Assembly (NCBI GenBank): GCA_018969585.1
Contig: JAGWYB010000009.1
Coordinates: forward strand, 1 to 44,714
Reading direction: 5' to 3'
Length of the DNA: 44,714 bases
Origin: Actinomycetales bacterium
GTDB lineage: Bacteria > Actinomycetota > Actinomycetes > Nanopelagicales > Nanopelagicaceae
Each line of letters opens with the position of its first letter. The first letter of the stretch is position 1. The translations under genes were made by a program, and so were the position numbers. Positions 9,343 through 19,021 of the stretch are shown here, piece after piece. The notes below the pieces were generated by a model. That model saw only the letters and a program-made list of their open reading frames with translations, ran no database searches and was not told where the DNA came from.

Positions 9343-10576
9343 TTTGGCGAGCGACCTAGAATTAGGGATAAAGCGTTTTGGCACGGGCGATTTTGTAATT
9401 GTCACAGATGATACAAATCGTGAGAACGAGGGCGATTTATTCTTACTGGCGAGCGCTGCAACAACAGAAAAAATTGGATTTATGATTCGATACACCTCAG
9501 GAGTCCTTTGCGTTGCTATGACCGAAGCGCGATCAAGAGAGCTACATCTACCTCTAATGGTCAAACATAATCAAGATACTAAACGAACTGCTTTCACAGT
9601 GACTGTGGATGTAAAGCACGGAATAACTACGGGTATCAGTGCAGAGGAACGTGCAAATACGATTCGCGCTTTAGCAGATAGAAAGTCTACGGCGGAAGAT
9701 TTCATAAGACCTGGGCATATATTCCCATTGATTGCACATGAAGGAGGGCTTGCAAGTCGACGCGGACATACAGAAGCAATTATTGAACTCTGTCGACGTT
9801 CTAATCAAGAATTAGCTAGTCAGGAACTAGTTGGCGTTATTTGTGAGCTTGTTAATGAAGATGGCTCAATGATGCGCGGAGTTGAGCTTAAGAATTTTGC
9901 CAAACTTCATGACATCCCAATAATTACGATAGACGAACTCGCAGAAAGCGCTATTCAAGAACCTCAATTTCAACCACGAATTGAAAAGTGGGCACGCCTT
10001 CCTAGAACTGGTGGAGATTGGCAGGTTGCTTCCTTCACCGGAAGAGGTGGGGTTTCCCATGCAGTTTGCTCCTTTGGCAATATTGCAAAAGGCTCACAAT
10101 TAGTGCGCGTTCATTCCGAATGCCTTACCGGCGATGTGTTGGGTTCTCTACGTTGCGATTGCGGAGCGCAACTCGAAGAGTCATTTAAAATAATTGAAAA
10201 TGCAGGAGCGGGTTTAGTCATCTATCTTCGCGAACAAGAGGGCAGAGGGATCGGTTTAGAAGAAAAATTACGTGCCTACCAATTGCAAGATGAGGGCTTA
10301 GATACGGTAGAAGCCAATCTCGCTTTAGGTCATGAAGTTGACGAACGTGATTTTGTGGATGCAGTAGAAATCGTTAAATCGTTAGGTATAGATGATGTAA
10401 CTCTATTGACTAACAATCCCGAGAAATTAGCAACCTTCGAGAGATCCGGAATAAAAACGAAGGCCCAACCGCTGCCCACCAAGTCAAACCCTCACAATCT
10501 CGCTTACCTTCGAACTAAGAGAGATCGACTTGGGCACATCGTTCTTGAACAAAACTCGGAAGATAGGATGCGATAA
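9335..10576 (+). CDS. ribBA: Bifunctional DHBP synthase / GTP cyclohydrolase II
   Basis: Makes both riboflavin precursors: 3,4-dihydroxy-2-butanone 4-phosphate from ribulose 5-phosphate, and the pyrimidine intermediate from GTP. 413 aa. The RibB domain (about 1-205) shows DDTNRENEGDLF with E30 and E32 and RRGHTEA. The RibA domain (about 210-400) has zinc ligands C263, C274 and C276 in SECLTGDVLGSLRCDCGAQL, then YLREQEGRGIGL. Start is GTG 9335 inside the end of ribE; a TTG at 9344 would be the alternative. Both active sites look intact, so it is probably truly bifunctional. Confidence 0.94.
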   Translation: MINLASDLELGIKRFGTGDFVIVTDDTNRENEGDLFLLASAATTEKIGFMIRYTSGVLCVAMTEARSRELHLPLMVKHNQDTKRTAFTVTVDVKHGITTGISAEERANTIRALADRKSTAEDFIRPGHIFPLIAHEGGLASRRGHTEAIIELCRRSNQELASQELVGVICELVNEDGSMMRGVELKNFAKLHDIPIITIDELAESAIQEPQFQPRIEKWARLPRTGGDWQVASFTGRGGVSHAVCSFGNIAKGSQLVRVHSECLTGDVLGSLRCDCGAQLEESFKIIENAGAGLVIYLREQEGRGIGLEEKLRAYQLQDEGLDTVEANLALGHEVDERDFVDAVEIVKSLGIDDVTLLTNNPEKLATFERSGIKTKAQPLPTKSNPHNLAYLRTKRDRLGHIVLEQNSEDRMR

Positions 10577-11062
10577 ATGTCTGGTAATTCTCCAAGAATA
10601 AAAACAAGTGATTTGAGTGGTGCGCGAGCGGCAATAATTTCAGCTCGCTGGCATAGCGAAATATGCGATCAATTAATCCTAGGTGCGAAACGGGCAATTA
10701 CCGAGGCAAAAATATCGGATGTAACAGTGCATGAAGTTCCAGGTTCATTTGAATTACCACTTGCAGCTAAATACGTTCTTGAAAATGGCGCAGATATGGC
10801 TGTTGTACTTGGTGTTGTATTACGGGGCGAAACGCCTCATTTTGATTATGTATGCAGAGGCGTCACCGATGGAATTATGCAAGTGTCTTTAGAACTAGTT
10901 AAACCAATTGGATTTGGCGTTCTCACAGTAGACAATATCGAACAAGCAATTTCACGATCGGGCGGACCTGGAAGTAAAGAAGATAAGGGTTACGACAGTG
11001 CAATTGCAGCGCTCGAGCTACTTAGACTTGGACGACAATTGGATGGTAGATTCACCAAGTGA
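10577..11062 (+). CDS. ribH: 6,7-dimethyl-8-ribityllumazine synthase
   Basis: Condenses the RibB and RibD products to the lumazine that RibE converts to riboflavin; forms large hollow or pentameric assemblies. 161 aa, with ISARWHSEI near the N-terminus, VPGSFELP, and [15 protein letters not shown] containing the catalytic His (H88). The ATG directly follows the ribBA TAA with no spacer. Its TGA overlaps the prpB ATG (TGATG), tying the riboflavin genes to the methylcitrate genes. Confidence 0.95.
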   Translation: MSGNSPRIKTSDLSGARAAIISARWHSEICDQLILGAKRAITEAKISDVTVHEVPGSFELPLAAKYVLENGADMAVVLGVVLRGETPHFDYVCRGVTDGIMQVSLELVKPIGFGVLTVDNIEQAISRSGGPGSKEDKGYDSAIAALELLRLGRQLDGRFTK

Positions 11063-11943
11063 TGTCGGCTGGTAAGCGGTTTCGTGAGGCTCTCGCCGCT
11101 GAATCTCCGCTACAAATAGTTGGAACTATCAACGCCAATCATGCTCTATTGGCTAAAGCCGCTGGATTTAAAGCTATTTATCTCTCAGGTGGTGGTGTTT
11201 CCGCAGGCTCACTTGGAATGCCTGACCTCGGAATACTCACGCTCGAAGATGTATTGGTTGATGTAAGAAGAATTGTGGCGGTCTGCGATCTTCCAATTCT
11301 CGTAGATATCGATACCGGTTTCGGACCTTCCGCTTTTAACATTGAGCGAACCATCAAATCTCTAATTTCGGCCGGCGCAGCAGCGGCTCAAATCGAAGAT
11401 CAAATTTCAGCTAAGCGTTGTGGGCATCGCCCGAATAAAGAGGTTGTTCCTATCGACGAGATGGTTGATCGAATTACTGCCGCGGCTAGTGCACGCGGTT
11501 CCGATCCGTTCTACCTAATTGCCCGGACTGATTCACTAGCAATTGAAGGTATTGATTCTGCTATAAAGCGCGCTAAGGCTTACGTTAAAGCAGGTGCTGA
11601 TGCAATTTTTGCAGAAGCCGTGACGGATTTAGATCAGTACAAGAAATTCACATCAGAAATTTCGGTACCGGTTTTAGCTAACCTAACAGAATTCGGTATG
11701 ACGCCGCTATTTACGACTGAACAACTTAAATCGGTAAATGTTGGTATGGCTCTATATCCCTTATCAGCATTTAGGGCGATGAATAAAGCAGCGACGGAAG
11801 TATTCAAGACAATTCGTGAACAGGGCAGCCAGAAATCTATACTTGAAAAAATGCAAACCCGAGATGAGCTCTACGCGTCAATAAATTATCACCAATACGA
11901 ACAAGCTCTTGATAAATTTCAAAGCGAAAGTAGAGATAAATGA
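11062..11943 (+). CDS. prpB: 2-methylisocitrate lyase
   Basis: Splits 2-methylisocitrate into pyruvate and succinate, the last step of the methylcitrate cycle for propionyl-CoA. 293 aa of the ICL/PEPM superfamily. The active-site loop KRCGH is at residues 118-122 with catalytic C120, preceded by DIDTGFG for metal binding. [16 protein letters not shown] near residue 43 is typical of PrpB. ATG 11062 is preferred to GTG 11059. It lies between ribH (1-nt overlap) and prpC (ATGA overlap), and the neighbouring prpC and prpD make the PrpB assignment secure against other family members. Confidence 0.94.
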   Translation: MSAGKRFREALAAESPLQIVGTINANHALLAKAAGFKAIYLSGGGVSAGSLGMPDLGILTLEDVLVDVRRIVAVCDLPILVDIDTGFGPSAFNIERTIKSLISAGAAAAQIEDQISAKRCGHRPNKEVVPIDEMVDRITAAASARGSDPFYLIARTDSLAIEGIDSAIKRAKAYVKAGADAIFAEAVTDLDQYKKFTSEISVPVLANLTEFGMTPLFTTEQLKSVNVGMALYPLSAFRAMNKAATEVFKTIREQGSQKSILEKMQTRDELYASINYHQYEQALDKFQSESRDK

Positions 11944-13076
11944 GCGAATTTAAGCTGAAGAAATCTGTAGCACTCTCAGGCGTAACAGCCGGCGATACCG
12001 CTCTTTCCACAGTTGGTCGAAGCGGTAATGATCTCCACTATCGCGGTTACGACATTCATGATTTAGCTAAGAACTGCGAATTCGAAGAGGTGGCATACCT
12101 AATTCTCTATGGCACATTGCCATCACGAGCGCAACTAACTGAGTATAAAAATCGACTCGCCAAGCTTCGGGACTTACCGGCTGAAGTAAAAACAATTTTG
12201 GAAAATCTTCCTAAAAGCACTCACCCAATGGATGTAATTAGAACTGGAGTTTCTGCGCTTGGTTGTCACCTACCTGAATCTGAGTCACATGATGATGCCG
12301 GGGCAAGAGCTATCGCTGATCGCCTTATCTCTTGTACTCCCTCAATGTTGCTTTATTGGTACCACTTCACACATAGCGGTAAACGAATCAAATTAAATAC
12401 TGGCGCTGACTCAATCGGTGAACACTTTCTCACTTTGCTTCACCAAGAGAAACCTCGTGAATCTTGGATTAAGGCCATGCAGATATCACTTATTCTCTAT
12501 GCCGAACATGAATTCAACGCTTCTACCTTCACTGGACGCGTAATCGCTGGTACCGGCTCCGATATATATTCCGCAATAACGGGTGCAATCGGCGCTTTAC
12601 GTGGCCCAAAGCATGGTGGCGCCAATGAGGTGGCTCTTGAGATTCAAGAGAGATACAACTCTCCAGATTCTGCAGAATCAGATATTCGCTCAAGAGTTGC
12701 AAACAAAGAAGTGATTATTGGGTTTGGGCATCCGGTATACACAATATCTGATCCCAGAAATCCAATAATTAAAGAAGTTGCTCGCCAACTATCCTCTGAA
12801 AACAATTCACCACTTCTGTATTCAATTGCCGAACGTATCGAGAGCATTATGTGGGAAATTAAGAAGATGTTTCCAAATTTGGATTGGTTCTCTGCTGTCG
12901 CCTATAAAGAAATGGGAATCCCAACGAGCTTCTTCACTCCAATCTTCATTTTTGCTCGCATCACAGGTTGGTCAGGACATATCTTGGAACAGCGACATGA
13001 CAATAAAATAATTAGGCCGGCCGCAAATTACACAGGACCCGAAGATCGACCATTTGTCCCGATGGAGGCTCGTTGA
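11940..13076 (+). CDS. prpC: 2-methylcitrate synthase
   Basis: Condenses propionyl-CoA and oxaloacetate to 2-methylcitrate. 378 aa, the short citrate-synthase form. Catalytic residues are visible as H225 (GPKHGGANE), H264 (GFGHPVYT) and D315 (LDWFSAV). The N-terminal [16 protein letters not shown] and [12 protein letters not shown] segments are typical of PrpC-like short citrate synthases. The ATG overlaps the prpB stop by 4 nt. Some PrpC enzymes also use acetyl-CoA, and sequence alone does not exclude that. It is placed between prpB and prpD, which supports the methylcitrate role. Confidence 0.93.
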   Translation: MSEFKLKKSVALSGVTAGDTALSTVGRSGNDLHYRGYDIHDLAKNCEFEEVAYLILYGTLPSRAQLTEYKNRLAKLRDLPAEVKTILENLPKSTHPMDVIRTGVSALGCHLPESESHDDAGARAIADRLISCTPSMLLYWYHFTHSGKRIKLNTGADSIGEHFLTLLHQEKPRESWIKAMQISLILYAEHEFNASTFTGRVIAGTGSDIYSAITGAIGALRGPKHGGANEVALEIQERYNSPDSAESDIRSRVANKEVIIGFGHPVYTISDPRNPIIKEVARQLSSENNSPLLYSIAERIESIMWEIKKMFPNLDWFSAVAYKEMGIPTSFFTPIFIFARITGWSGHILEQRHDNKIIRPAANYTGPEDRPFVPMEAR

Positions 13077-14545
13077 TGTCCGGAACCTATAACTCTAATC
13101 TGCCATTTGATCAAGAAATAATTGATATTGCTGATTATGTTTTAAATTATAAAGTTGACTCTAAGTTAGCAAAAGAGACTGCTTGGTACTGTTTCTTGGA
13201 CACGATTGGTTGCGGTCTTGAAGCTCTGGAGTATCAAGCTTGTAGAAAATTACTTGGTCCTATTGTGCCTGGTGGCGAATTACCGGGTGGTGCTCGAGTT
13301 CCCGGAACAAATTATGAATTAGATCCCGTGCAGGCCGCTTTCAATATTGGCGCCGCAATCCGATGGTTGGATTTCAACGATACCTGGTTAGCAGCAGAAT
13401 GGGGTCACCCCTCAGATAACTTAGGAGCAATCCTTGCGGTATCTGATTGGGTATCACGCCAGTCCCGGTTAAGTGGCGGGAAGCCAATTTTGTTCTCAGA
13501 ACTATTAACCGCGATGATTCAAGCTCACGAAATCCAGGGATGTATAGCGCTAGAAAATTCATTTAATAAAGTGGGTCTTGATCACGTAATTTTGGTAAAA
13601 GTTGCCTCAACTGCAGTCGCTGGAAAGTTACTCGGCCTCACTAGAGATCAAATACTTAATGCCATCTCTCTTGCATGGGTAGATGGACAGTCGCTAAGAA
13701 CTTATCGTCATTTTCCAAATGCTGGCTCACGTAAATCTTGGGCAGCTGGCGATGCGACTTCGCGAGCAGTTCGCCTCGCATTAATCGCAAAAAGTGGCGA
13801 AATGGGCTATCCAACTGTCCTTAGCGCAAAAACTTGGGGCTTTTATGATGTTTCATTTAAAGGTGAAAAATTTAAATTTCAACGCCCCTACGGAAGTTAT
13901 GTCATGGAAAATGTCCTCTTCAAAATCTCTTATCCCGCAGAATTCCACTCTCAGACCGCAGTTGAAGCTGCGATGGCTATCCACTCGCAATTGCAGGCTG
14001 CCGGTAAATCAAGCGATGATATTGAGCGGATTCAGATTCGAACTCACGAAGCCTGTATTCGCATAATTGATAAGAAAGGTCCACTTCGTAATCCCGCTGA
14101 TCGCGATCACACCATTCAGTATATGGTTGCAGTCCCATTAATTTTTGGTCGCTTAACCGCCAGAGATTACGAAGACGATGTAGCAGCAGACCCCAGAATT
14201 GATGCTCTACGAGAGAAGATAACATGTGTAGAGGATCCTCAATTCACTAAGGATTACCATGATCCAGAGAAGCGCTCTATTGCAAATGCTTTAACGGTTT
14301 ATCTTAAAGATGGTTCGAAGCTCGATGAAGTTGCCATCGAATATCCAATTGGCCACAAGCGACGTCGTGCAGATGGAATCCCACTTCTAATACAGAAATA
14401 TCGTACGAATTTGGCGCGGATTTATTCGAAAGAGAAACAAGAAGCCATCCTTGATCTAACGCTAAATTATGAGAAGTTAAGCGCTACGCCGGTCGATGAA
14501 TTAATGGCGCTTTTAGTTAGCGATTCTGGGGGAATCCGAGGTTAA
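13076..14545 (+). CDS. prpD: 2-methylcitrate dehydratase
   Basis: Iron-sulfur-independent MmgE/PrpD family dehydratase that turns 2-methylcitrate into 2-methyl-cis-aconitate. 489 aa, the usual PrpD length. Conserved stretches include WLDFNDTWLAAEWGHPSDNLGAI (near 100), ALAWVDGQSLRTYR-like ISLAWVDGQSLRTYR, GDATSRAVRLA and RNPADRDHTIQYM near residue 340. ATG 13076 overlaps the prpC stop (TGATG). Its last 29 nt overlap the end of mmsA on the other strand. No acnD/prpF pair is present, so the full cycle is the PrpD type and an ordinary aconitase would supply the rehydration step. Confidence 0.93.
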   Translation: MSGTYNSNLPFDQEIIDIADYVLNYKVDSKLAKETAWYCFLDTIGCGLEALEYQACRKLLGPIVPGGELPGGARVPGTNYELDPVQAAFNIGAAIRWLDFNDTWLAAEWGHPSDNLGAILAVSDWVSRQSRLSGGKPILFSELLTAMIQAHEIQGCIALENSFNKVGLDHVILVKVASTAVAGKLLGLTRDQILNAISLAWVDGQSLRTYRHFPNAGSRKSWAAGDATSRAVRLALIAKSGEMGYPTVLSAKTWGFYDVSFKGEKFKFQRPYGSYVMENVLFKISYPAEFHSQTAVEAAMAIHSQLQAAGKSSDDIERIQIRTHEACIRIIDKKGPLRNPADRDHTIQYMVAVPLIFGRLTARDYEDDVAADPRIDALREKITCVEDPQFTKDYHDPEKRSIANALTVYLKDGSKLDEVAIEYPIGHKRRRADGIPLLIQKYRTNLARIYSKEKQEAILDLTLNYEKLSATPVDELMALLVSDSGGIRG

Positions 14546-16013
14546 TTCCGCCGTGGCTTGGATCTAGCCAGCGGCTAGTAACTACCTTGCCACGAGTAAA
14601 GAAGTGAACTCCTTCAGTTCCATGAGCGTGGGTATCCCCAAAGAGCGAGCTCTTCCATCCGCCGAATGAGTAGTAGGCGGTTGGAACAGGTATCGGAACA
14701 TTAATTCCGATCATGCCGACATTAACTTCATTCTGAAATCTTCGAGCAGCGCCGCCATCATTTGTAAATATTGCAGTTCCGTTTCCATAACGATGTGAAT
14801 TTATTAATTCAAGCCCCTCTTCATAACTCTTTACGCGCACTACCGAAAGAACAGGTCCAAATATCTCATCAACATAAATCGACATCTTTGGAGTTACTTG
14901 ATCAAAGAGCGTTGGGCCTAACCAGAAACCATTAGGCGCGCCATCTACTTGAGGATTTCTTCCATCGACAACTAATCTGGCGCCTTCTTTTACGCCAGCG
15001 TCAATATATGAGGCGACTTTGTCGCGGTGAACTGCGGTCACAAGTGGACCCATATCGCTACCTTTAGTGCCATCACCTGTCTTCAACTTCGCCATACGTT
15101 CAGTTATTTTCTTAATGAGCTCATCTGCAACAGGTTCGACTGCAACAAGCGCTGAAATTGCCATGCATCGCTCTCCGGCAGAACCAAAACCTGCATTAAC
15201 GGCGGCATCTGCTGCGAGATCTAAATCAGCATCTGGCAGAACTAACATATGGTTCTTTGCGCCACCAAGAGCTTGAACTCTCTTACCCGCTTTAGTGCCA
15301 TTTTCGTAAATGTATTTTGCAATTGGAGTTGAACCCACAAAAGACACAGATGCAATTTCTGGATGTTCCAAAATTCGATCAACGGCCACTTTATCGCCAT
15401 GTACTACATTGAAAACGCCATCGGGCAAACCAGCTTCTTTAAGATATTGCGCCGTCAGAATTGATGAAGTTGGATCTTTTTCACTTGGTTTAACTATTAC
15501 AGCATTACCTGCACCAATTGCGATTGGGAAAAACCACATAGGAACCATCGCTGGAAAGTTAAATGGAGAGATGATTGCGCAGACTCCAAGTGGCTGGCGG
15601 ATTGAATATACATCGATGCTCGTTGATACATTTTCGCTGTATGAACCCTTTAAGAGATGCGGGATTCCACAAGCAAATTCGACAACTTCTAGCCCTCTAG
15701 TTACTTCGCCCAGAGCGTCGGAAAATACTTTTCCGTGCTCTGCGGTAATTGCTCTTGCAAGTTCTTCTTTGCGAGCGTTTGCAATTTCGCGAAATGCAAA
15801 AAGTACTTGTGCGCGCTTTGCGAGGGAGGCTTTGCGCCATTCCTTGGCAGCGGCGCTTGCAGCGGTAACGGCCTGATCTACGACTGCGTTATCTGCAAAA
15901 TCAACTTTTCCTGTAACTTCTCCAGTTGCAGGGTTATAAACATCTCCGGTTCGGCTGGCGTTACCATTCCAAGATTCACCGTTGATGAAATGAGTGATTC
16001 GTTTCGCAGTCAC
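14517..16013 (-). CDS. mmsA: Methylmalonate-semialdehyde dehydrogenase (CoA-acylating)
   Basis: NAD-dependent aldehyde dehydrogenase that converts methylmalonate semialdehyde to propionyl-CoA, or malonate semialdehyde to acetyl-CoA, with loss of CO2. 498 aa. The MmsA signature GFGSAGERCMA carries the catalytic Cys at about residue 283; ISPFNFPAMVPMWFFPIA and FVGSTPIAKYIY are the NAD and substrate segments typical of this subfamily. GTG 16013 is chosen because AAGGAG lies 4 nt upstream, in the 3' end of the aminotransferase gene; a start at 16061 would overlap it by 47 nt. It is convergent with prpD, whose cycle uses its propionyl-CoA product. Confidence 0.93.
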   Translation of the reverse strand: MTAKRITHFINGESWNGNASRTGDVYNPATGEVTGKVDFADNAVVDQAVTAASAAAKEWRKASLAKRAQVLFAFREIANARKEELARAITAEHGKVFSDALGEVTRGLEVVEFACGIPHLLKGSYSENVSTSIDVYSIRQPLGVCAIISPFNFPAMVPMWFFPIAIGAGNAVIVKPSEKDPTSSILTAQYLKEAGLPDGVFNVVHGDKVAVDRILEHPEIASVSFVGSTPIAKYIYENGTKAGKRVQALGGAKNHMLVLPDADLDLAADAAVNAGFGSAGERCMAISALVAVEPVADELIKKITERMAKLKTGDGTKGSDMGPLVTAVHRDKVASYIDAGVKEGARLVVDGRNPQVDGAPNGFWLGPTLFDQVTPKMSIYVDEIFGPVLSVVRVKSYEEGLELINSHRYGNGTAIFTNDGGAARRFQNEVNVGMIGINVPIPVPTAYYSFGGWKSSLFGDTHAHGTEGVHFFTRGKVVTSRWLDPSHGGINLGFPQNR

Positions 16014-16014
16014 G

Positions 16015-17358
16015 CTACTCCTTACCTTCGTAGTGCTTGCCCGCGATTGCGAGCGCTTCATCCAAGATTTTTATACCTTCTAAAACTTCTGCTTCAGATA
16101 CGTTACATGGAGGCACGACGTGAATTCGATTGAAATTATTAAATGGCATCAATCCACGCTTCTTGCACTCGGTAACAATTTCAGTCATTGCTGGGCTGGT
16201 GCCGCCGTATGGTGCTAACGGAGCTTTTGTTGCCCGATCTGTGACTAGATCCAATGCCCAGAAAACGCCTTGGCCACGAACCTCGCCAATCAACTTATGT
16301 TTCTTGGCCAGTTCGCGCAGTGCCGGTCCAATAACTCTCTCGCCGATTTCAGCCGCATTTTCCACAATCTTTTCTTCCTTCATTACATCGATTGTTGCAA
16401 CAGCAGCTGCACAAGCTAGCGGATGTCCTGAATAGGTAAGTCCTCCTGGAAACACACGTTCATTAAAAGTCTCACTAATCGGTGACGAAATTACAACTCC
16501 ACCAAGAGGTACATATCCAGAGTTAACACCTTTTGCAAAGACGATTAAGTCTGGTTCGGCAGCAGAATGTTGATAGGCAAACCACTTACCGGTTCGACCA
16601 AAACCGGCCATAACTTCATCCGCAATCCAGAGAATTCCATATTTATCGCAGAGCGCGCGAACGCCCTCCAGATAGCCTTTAGGCGGCATCAAGACGCCCG
16701 CTGTACCAACGACCGACTCAATCAAAATAGCGGCGATTGTTTTAGATCCTTCAAAGATAATTACATTCTCGAGATGTTCGAGGGCGCGTTGACATTCTTC
16801 TTCCTCATTCTTTGCCCAAAAGGCGCTGCGATACGCGTAAGGTCCGAAAAAATGAACATGCCCATATGCGAATTCATTTGGCCAACGTCGCGGATCGCCA
16901 GTAGCTGAAATCGCTGAGGATGTGTTGCCGTGGTAGGACCGATAGAAAGAGAGAATTTTGTGACGGTTTGTGTGAAGGCGAGCCATTCGAATTGCATTTT
17001 CGATTCCGTCTGCTCCGCCATTTGTGAAAAATACCTTTGAGAATTTAGAACCTGCTAAACCAACAATTCGCTGCGCAGCTTCACTTCTAACGTCATTTGC
17101 AACTTGAGGAGCAATTGTTGCCAAGGTATCTGCTTGTTTCTTAATGGCATCAATTACTTTCGGATGTTGAAAACCAATATTTGTGAAAACTAATTGGCAC
17201 GAGAAATCCAAATATCGCTTGCCGTCAAAATCCCAGAAATATGAACCTTTTCCGCCAGCAACTGGAAGGGGAGCGATTTGTGCTTGCGCAGACCAGGAAT
17301 GAAAAACATATTTTCGATCGAGATCAAAGACCTCTTTACCGCGAGCCGAATCTGTCAT
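16015..17358 (-). CDS. Class III (omega) aminotransferase
   Basis: PLP enzyme of 447 aa that moves an omega-amino group to a keto acid. Features: FTNGGADGIENAIRMAR, SFYRSYHGNT, WIADEVMAGFGRTG with PLP Asp D247, and IVFAKGVNSGYVPLG with Schiff-base K276. Because mmsA follows directly (the stop is 2 nt before the mmsA GTG), the likely substrate is beta-alanine or 3-aminoisobutyrate, giving malonate or methylmalonate semialdehyde; this is inferred from context. The family also includes taurine and 4-aminobutyrate aminotransferases, and residues that separate them cannot be called by eye. Confidence 0.85.
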   Translation of the reverse strand: MTDSARGKEVFDLDRKYVFHSWSAQAQIAPLPVAGGKGSYFWDFDGKRYLDFSCQLVFTNIGFQHPKVIDAIKKQADTLATIAPQVANDVRSEAAQRIVGLAGSKFSKVFFTNGGADGIENAIRMARLHTNRHKILSFYRSYHGNTSSAISATGDPRRWPNEFAYGHVHFFGPYAYRSAFWAKNEEEECQRALEHLENVIIFEGSKTIAAILIESVVGTAGVLMPPKGYLEGVRALCDKYGILWIADEVMAGFGRTGKWFAYQHSAAEPDLIVFAKGVNSGYVPLGGVVISSPISETFNERVFPGGLTYSGHPLACAAAVATIDVMKEEKIVENAAEIGERVIGPALRELAKKHKLIGEVRGQGVFWALDLVTDRATKAPLAPYGGTSPAMTEIVTECKKRGLMPFNNFNRIHVVPPCNVSEAEVLEGIKILDEALAIAGKHYEGKE

Positions 17359-17363
17359 ATCGC

Positions 17364-17369
17364 AATCTA
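17364..17369 (-). promoter_or_regulatory. Possible -10 box of the class III aminotransferase gene
   Basis: TAGATT on the minus strand ends 5 nt before the ATG at 17358, within the 31-nt gap downstream of nnrD. The spacing is one base shorter than at the clearest leaderless genes, so support is moderate. Confidence 0.35.
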
Positions 17370-17389
17370 ATCACTTACCGTTACGGCTC

Positions 17390-18133
17390 TCAAACTTGCG
17401 CTAACGCCTCCATGATTTCGACGGCGGTAACCGATTTATAACGACTACTTGCCGCTTTCCCTGCCCGGGAATGCATGTCAACCGCATCACAGACCAACTC
17501 AAAGGGATCCCCAGTGTTGGCGACTAGAAACGAACCAATTAGACCCGCCAAAATATCTCCGCTTCCGGCTGTTGCAAGTTCTGGACCACCTAAGCGATCA
17601 ACTTTTGAAACATTACCGGGTTTAGCAATTACTGTTTTATGACCTTTAAGAACAACAATCACATCAAATTGATTAGCAATTTCATGCGCAATTTGCGCTC
17701 TATTATTTCCACTGATTCGATTTGTAAAGCTCTTCCCGAGATACCGTAATTCACCTTCATGTGGCGTAATTACCGAGTAAGCCTTCCGTTTCTTAAATTG
17801 CGAAGTTGCCGCAAAGGAAATCATCTCTCCATCCAGCACTAACGGAAGATCAAGTGGAATTACGGATAAGTGGCTAGCACCCGGTCCCACCACCAGGGCA
17901 TCTATCCTCTCGTTTTCGAGAGTTTGAATTGGAACAACATCGGGGAACTTACTAACCACTAAATCAGAAATCCGCGATTCTTTAGATAGAAATTTCACAT
18001 AGCCAGCATTTCCTCTGCGCGCACCACCCACTGCAAGAATCGCAGCCCCCGGAAATTTCTTTGATCCAGCAGAGATGGCGACAACGCCGCGAGAATACTT
18101 ATCGTCCGAATCAGTCAATTTCTTACGAGGCAT
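17390..18133 (-). CDS. nnrD: ADP/ATP-dependent NAD(P)H-hydrate dehydratase
   Basis: Repairs hydrated NADH and NADPH. The 247-aa protein is the ribokinase-fold YjeF C-terminal domain only: [13 protein letters not shown] for nucleotide contact, [18 protein letters not shown] (residues 123-133) and [14 protein letters not shown] with catalytic D193. The N-terminal NnrE epimerase domain, often fused in bacteria, is absent here and would have to be encoded elsewhere. The ATG lies 11 nt inside the end of trhO, so the two are co-transcribed. Confidence 0.87.
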   Translation of the reverse strand: MPRKKLTDSDDKYSRGVVAISAGSKKFPGAAILAVGGARRGNAGYVKFLSKESRISDLVVSKFPDVVPIQTLENERIDALVVGPGASHLSVIPLDLPLVLDGEMISFAATSQFKKRKAYSVITPHEGELRYLGKSFTNRISGNNRAQIAHEIANQFDVIVVLKGHKTVIAKPGNVSKVDRLGGPELATAGSGDILAGLIGSFLVANTGDPFELVCDAVDMHSRAGKAASSRYKSVTAVEIMEALAQV

Positions 18134-19007
18134 TTACGTGATTGCATTCAATTTCATGAGCACGGCTACCGCATTTTTCACATAGTAAATAGAGATGGTG
18201 GCATGTTGGTTCGGCACAATTTTGGAATTTTTTGGTCGGGCTACCACACAAGTCGCATTCACCAATCATGGTAGCTCGTTCTGTAAAGTCGACAGTCATT
18301 CGACCATCAAAGGTATAAAGAGAGCCCTCCCAATATCCGGAATCCCCGAAAGTCTCGCCATAACGAACTATTCCGCCAGCAATCTGATAAACCTCTTTGA
18401 ATCCGCGATTTTTCATAACTGTTGAGAGAATTTCGCATCGAATTCCACCAGTGCAATAAGTAACTATCGGCTTCTCTTTAAGTGAATCAAATTTTCCGCT
18501 CTCAATTTCAGAAATGAAATCGTGAGTAGTTTTTACATCTGGAACAACTGCGTTTTTGAAGCGGCCGACCTTCGCTTCATAAGCATTTCGGCCGTCAAAG
18601 AAAACGACATCATCGCCTTTAGCCTCGACTAGCTGATGAACTTCTTCTGGCGATAGGTGTTGGCCACCTCCAATCACACCTTTTTCGTTGACTTTGATCT
18701 CATCTGCAACTCCAAATGCCACAAGTTCATCGCGAACTTTGACACTTAAACGTGGAAAATCATCGCCAGTTCCTTCGGACCATTTAAAGTCAATTTTTTT
18801 AAATCCTGGATACTGTTTAGTTTGGCGGACATACTTCTTCAGATTTTCCATATCACCGCCGAGAGTGCCATTTATTCCGTGCTTAGAAATCAATATGCGC
18901 CCCTTGAGATTTAGAGAATCACAAAGTGTGACTTGCCATAGTCGCAGCGCCTCGGGATCTGCGACTGGAGCGAATCCATAAAAAAGGATTATTTTTGGCA
19001 GGCTCAT
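18123..19007 (-). CDS. trhO: tRNA uridine(34) hydroxylase, rhodanese family
   Basis: YceA/TrhO family, which hydroxylates U34 of certain tRNAs using prephenate-linked chemistry. 294 aa: an N-terminal acylphosphatase-like part (about 1-110, [11 protein letters not shown]), a rhodanese domain (about 115-230) with the active-site Cys C185 in [11 protein letters not shown] and a second Cys at 191, and a C-terminal Cys/His-rich tail ([22 protein letters not shown]) that may bind metal. Start at ATG 19007, 6 nt after TAGAAT. Downstream nnrD overlaps by 11 nt. Confidence 0.9.
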   Translation of the reverse strand: MSLPKIILFYGFAPVADPEALRLWQVTLCDSLNLKGRILISKHGINGTLGGDMENLKKYVRQTKQYPGFKKIDFKWSEGTGDDFPRLSVKVRDELVAFGVADEIKVNEKGVIGGGQHLSPEEVHQLVEAKGDDVVFFDGRNAYEAKVGRFKNAVVPDVKTTHDFISEIESGKFDSLKEKPIVTYCTGGIRCEILSTVMKNRGFKEVYQIAGGIVRYGETFGDSGYWEGSLYTFDGRMTVDFTERATMIGECDLCGSPTKKFQNCAEPTCHHLYLLCEKCGSRAHEIECNHVNAS

Positions 19008-19013
19008 ATTCCA

Positions 19014-19019
19014 ATTCTA
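19014..19019 (-). promoter_or_regulatory. -10 box of trhO, leaderless
   Basis: TAGAAT on the minus strand ends 6 nt before the ATG at 19007; no Shine-Dalgarno sequence lies in the 14-nt gap to the upstream gene. Confidence 0.5.
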
Positions 19020-19021
19020 AT

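Noticed and set aside
15310-15876. A 188-codon open frame on the plus strand inside mmsA
   Set aside because: Antisense shadow of a conserved dehydrogenase gene; low-complexity Ala/Ser composition typical of such shadows.
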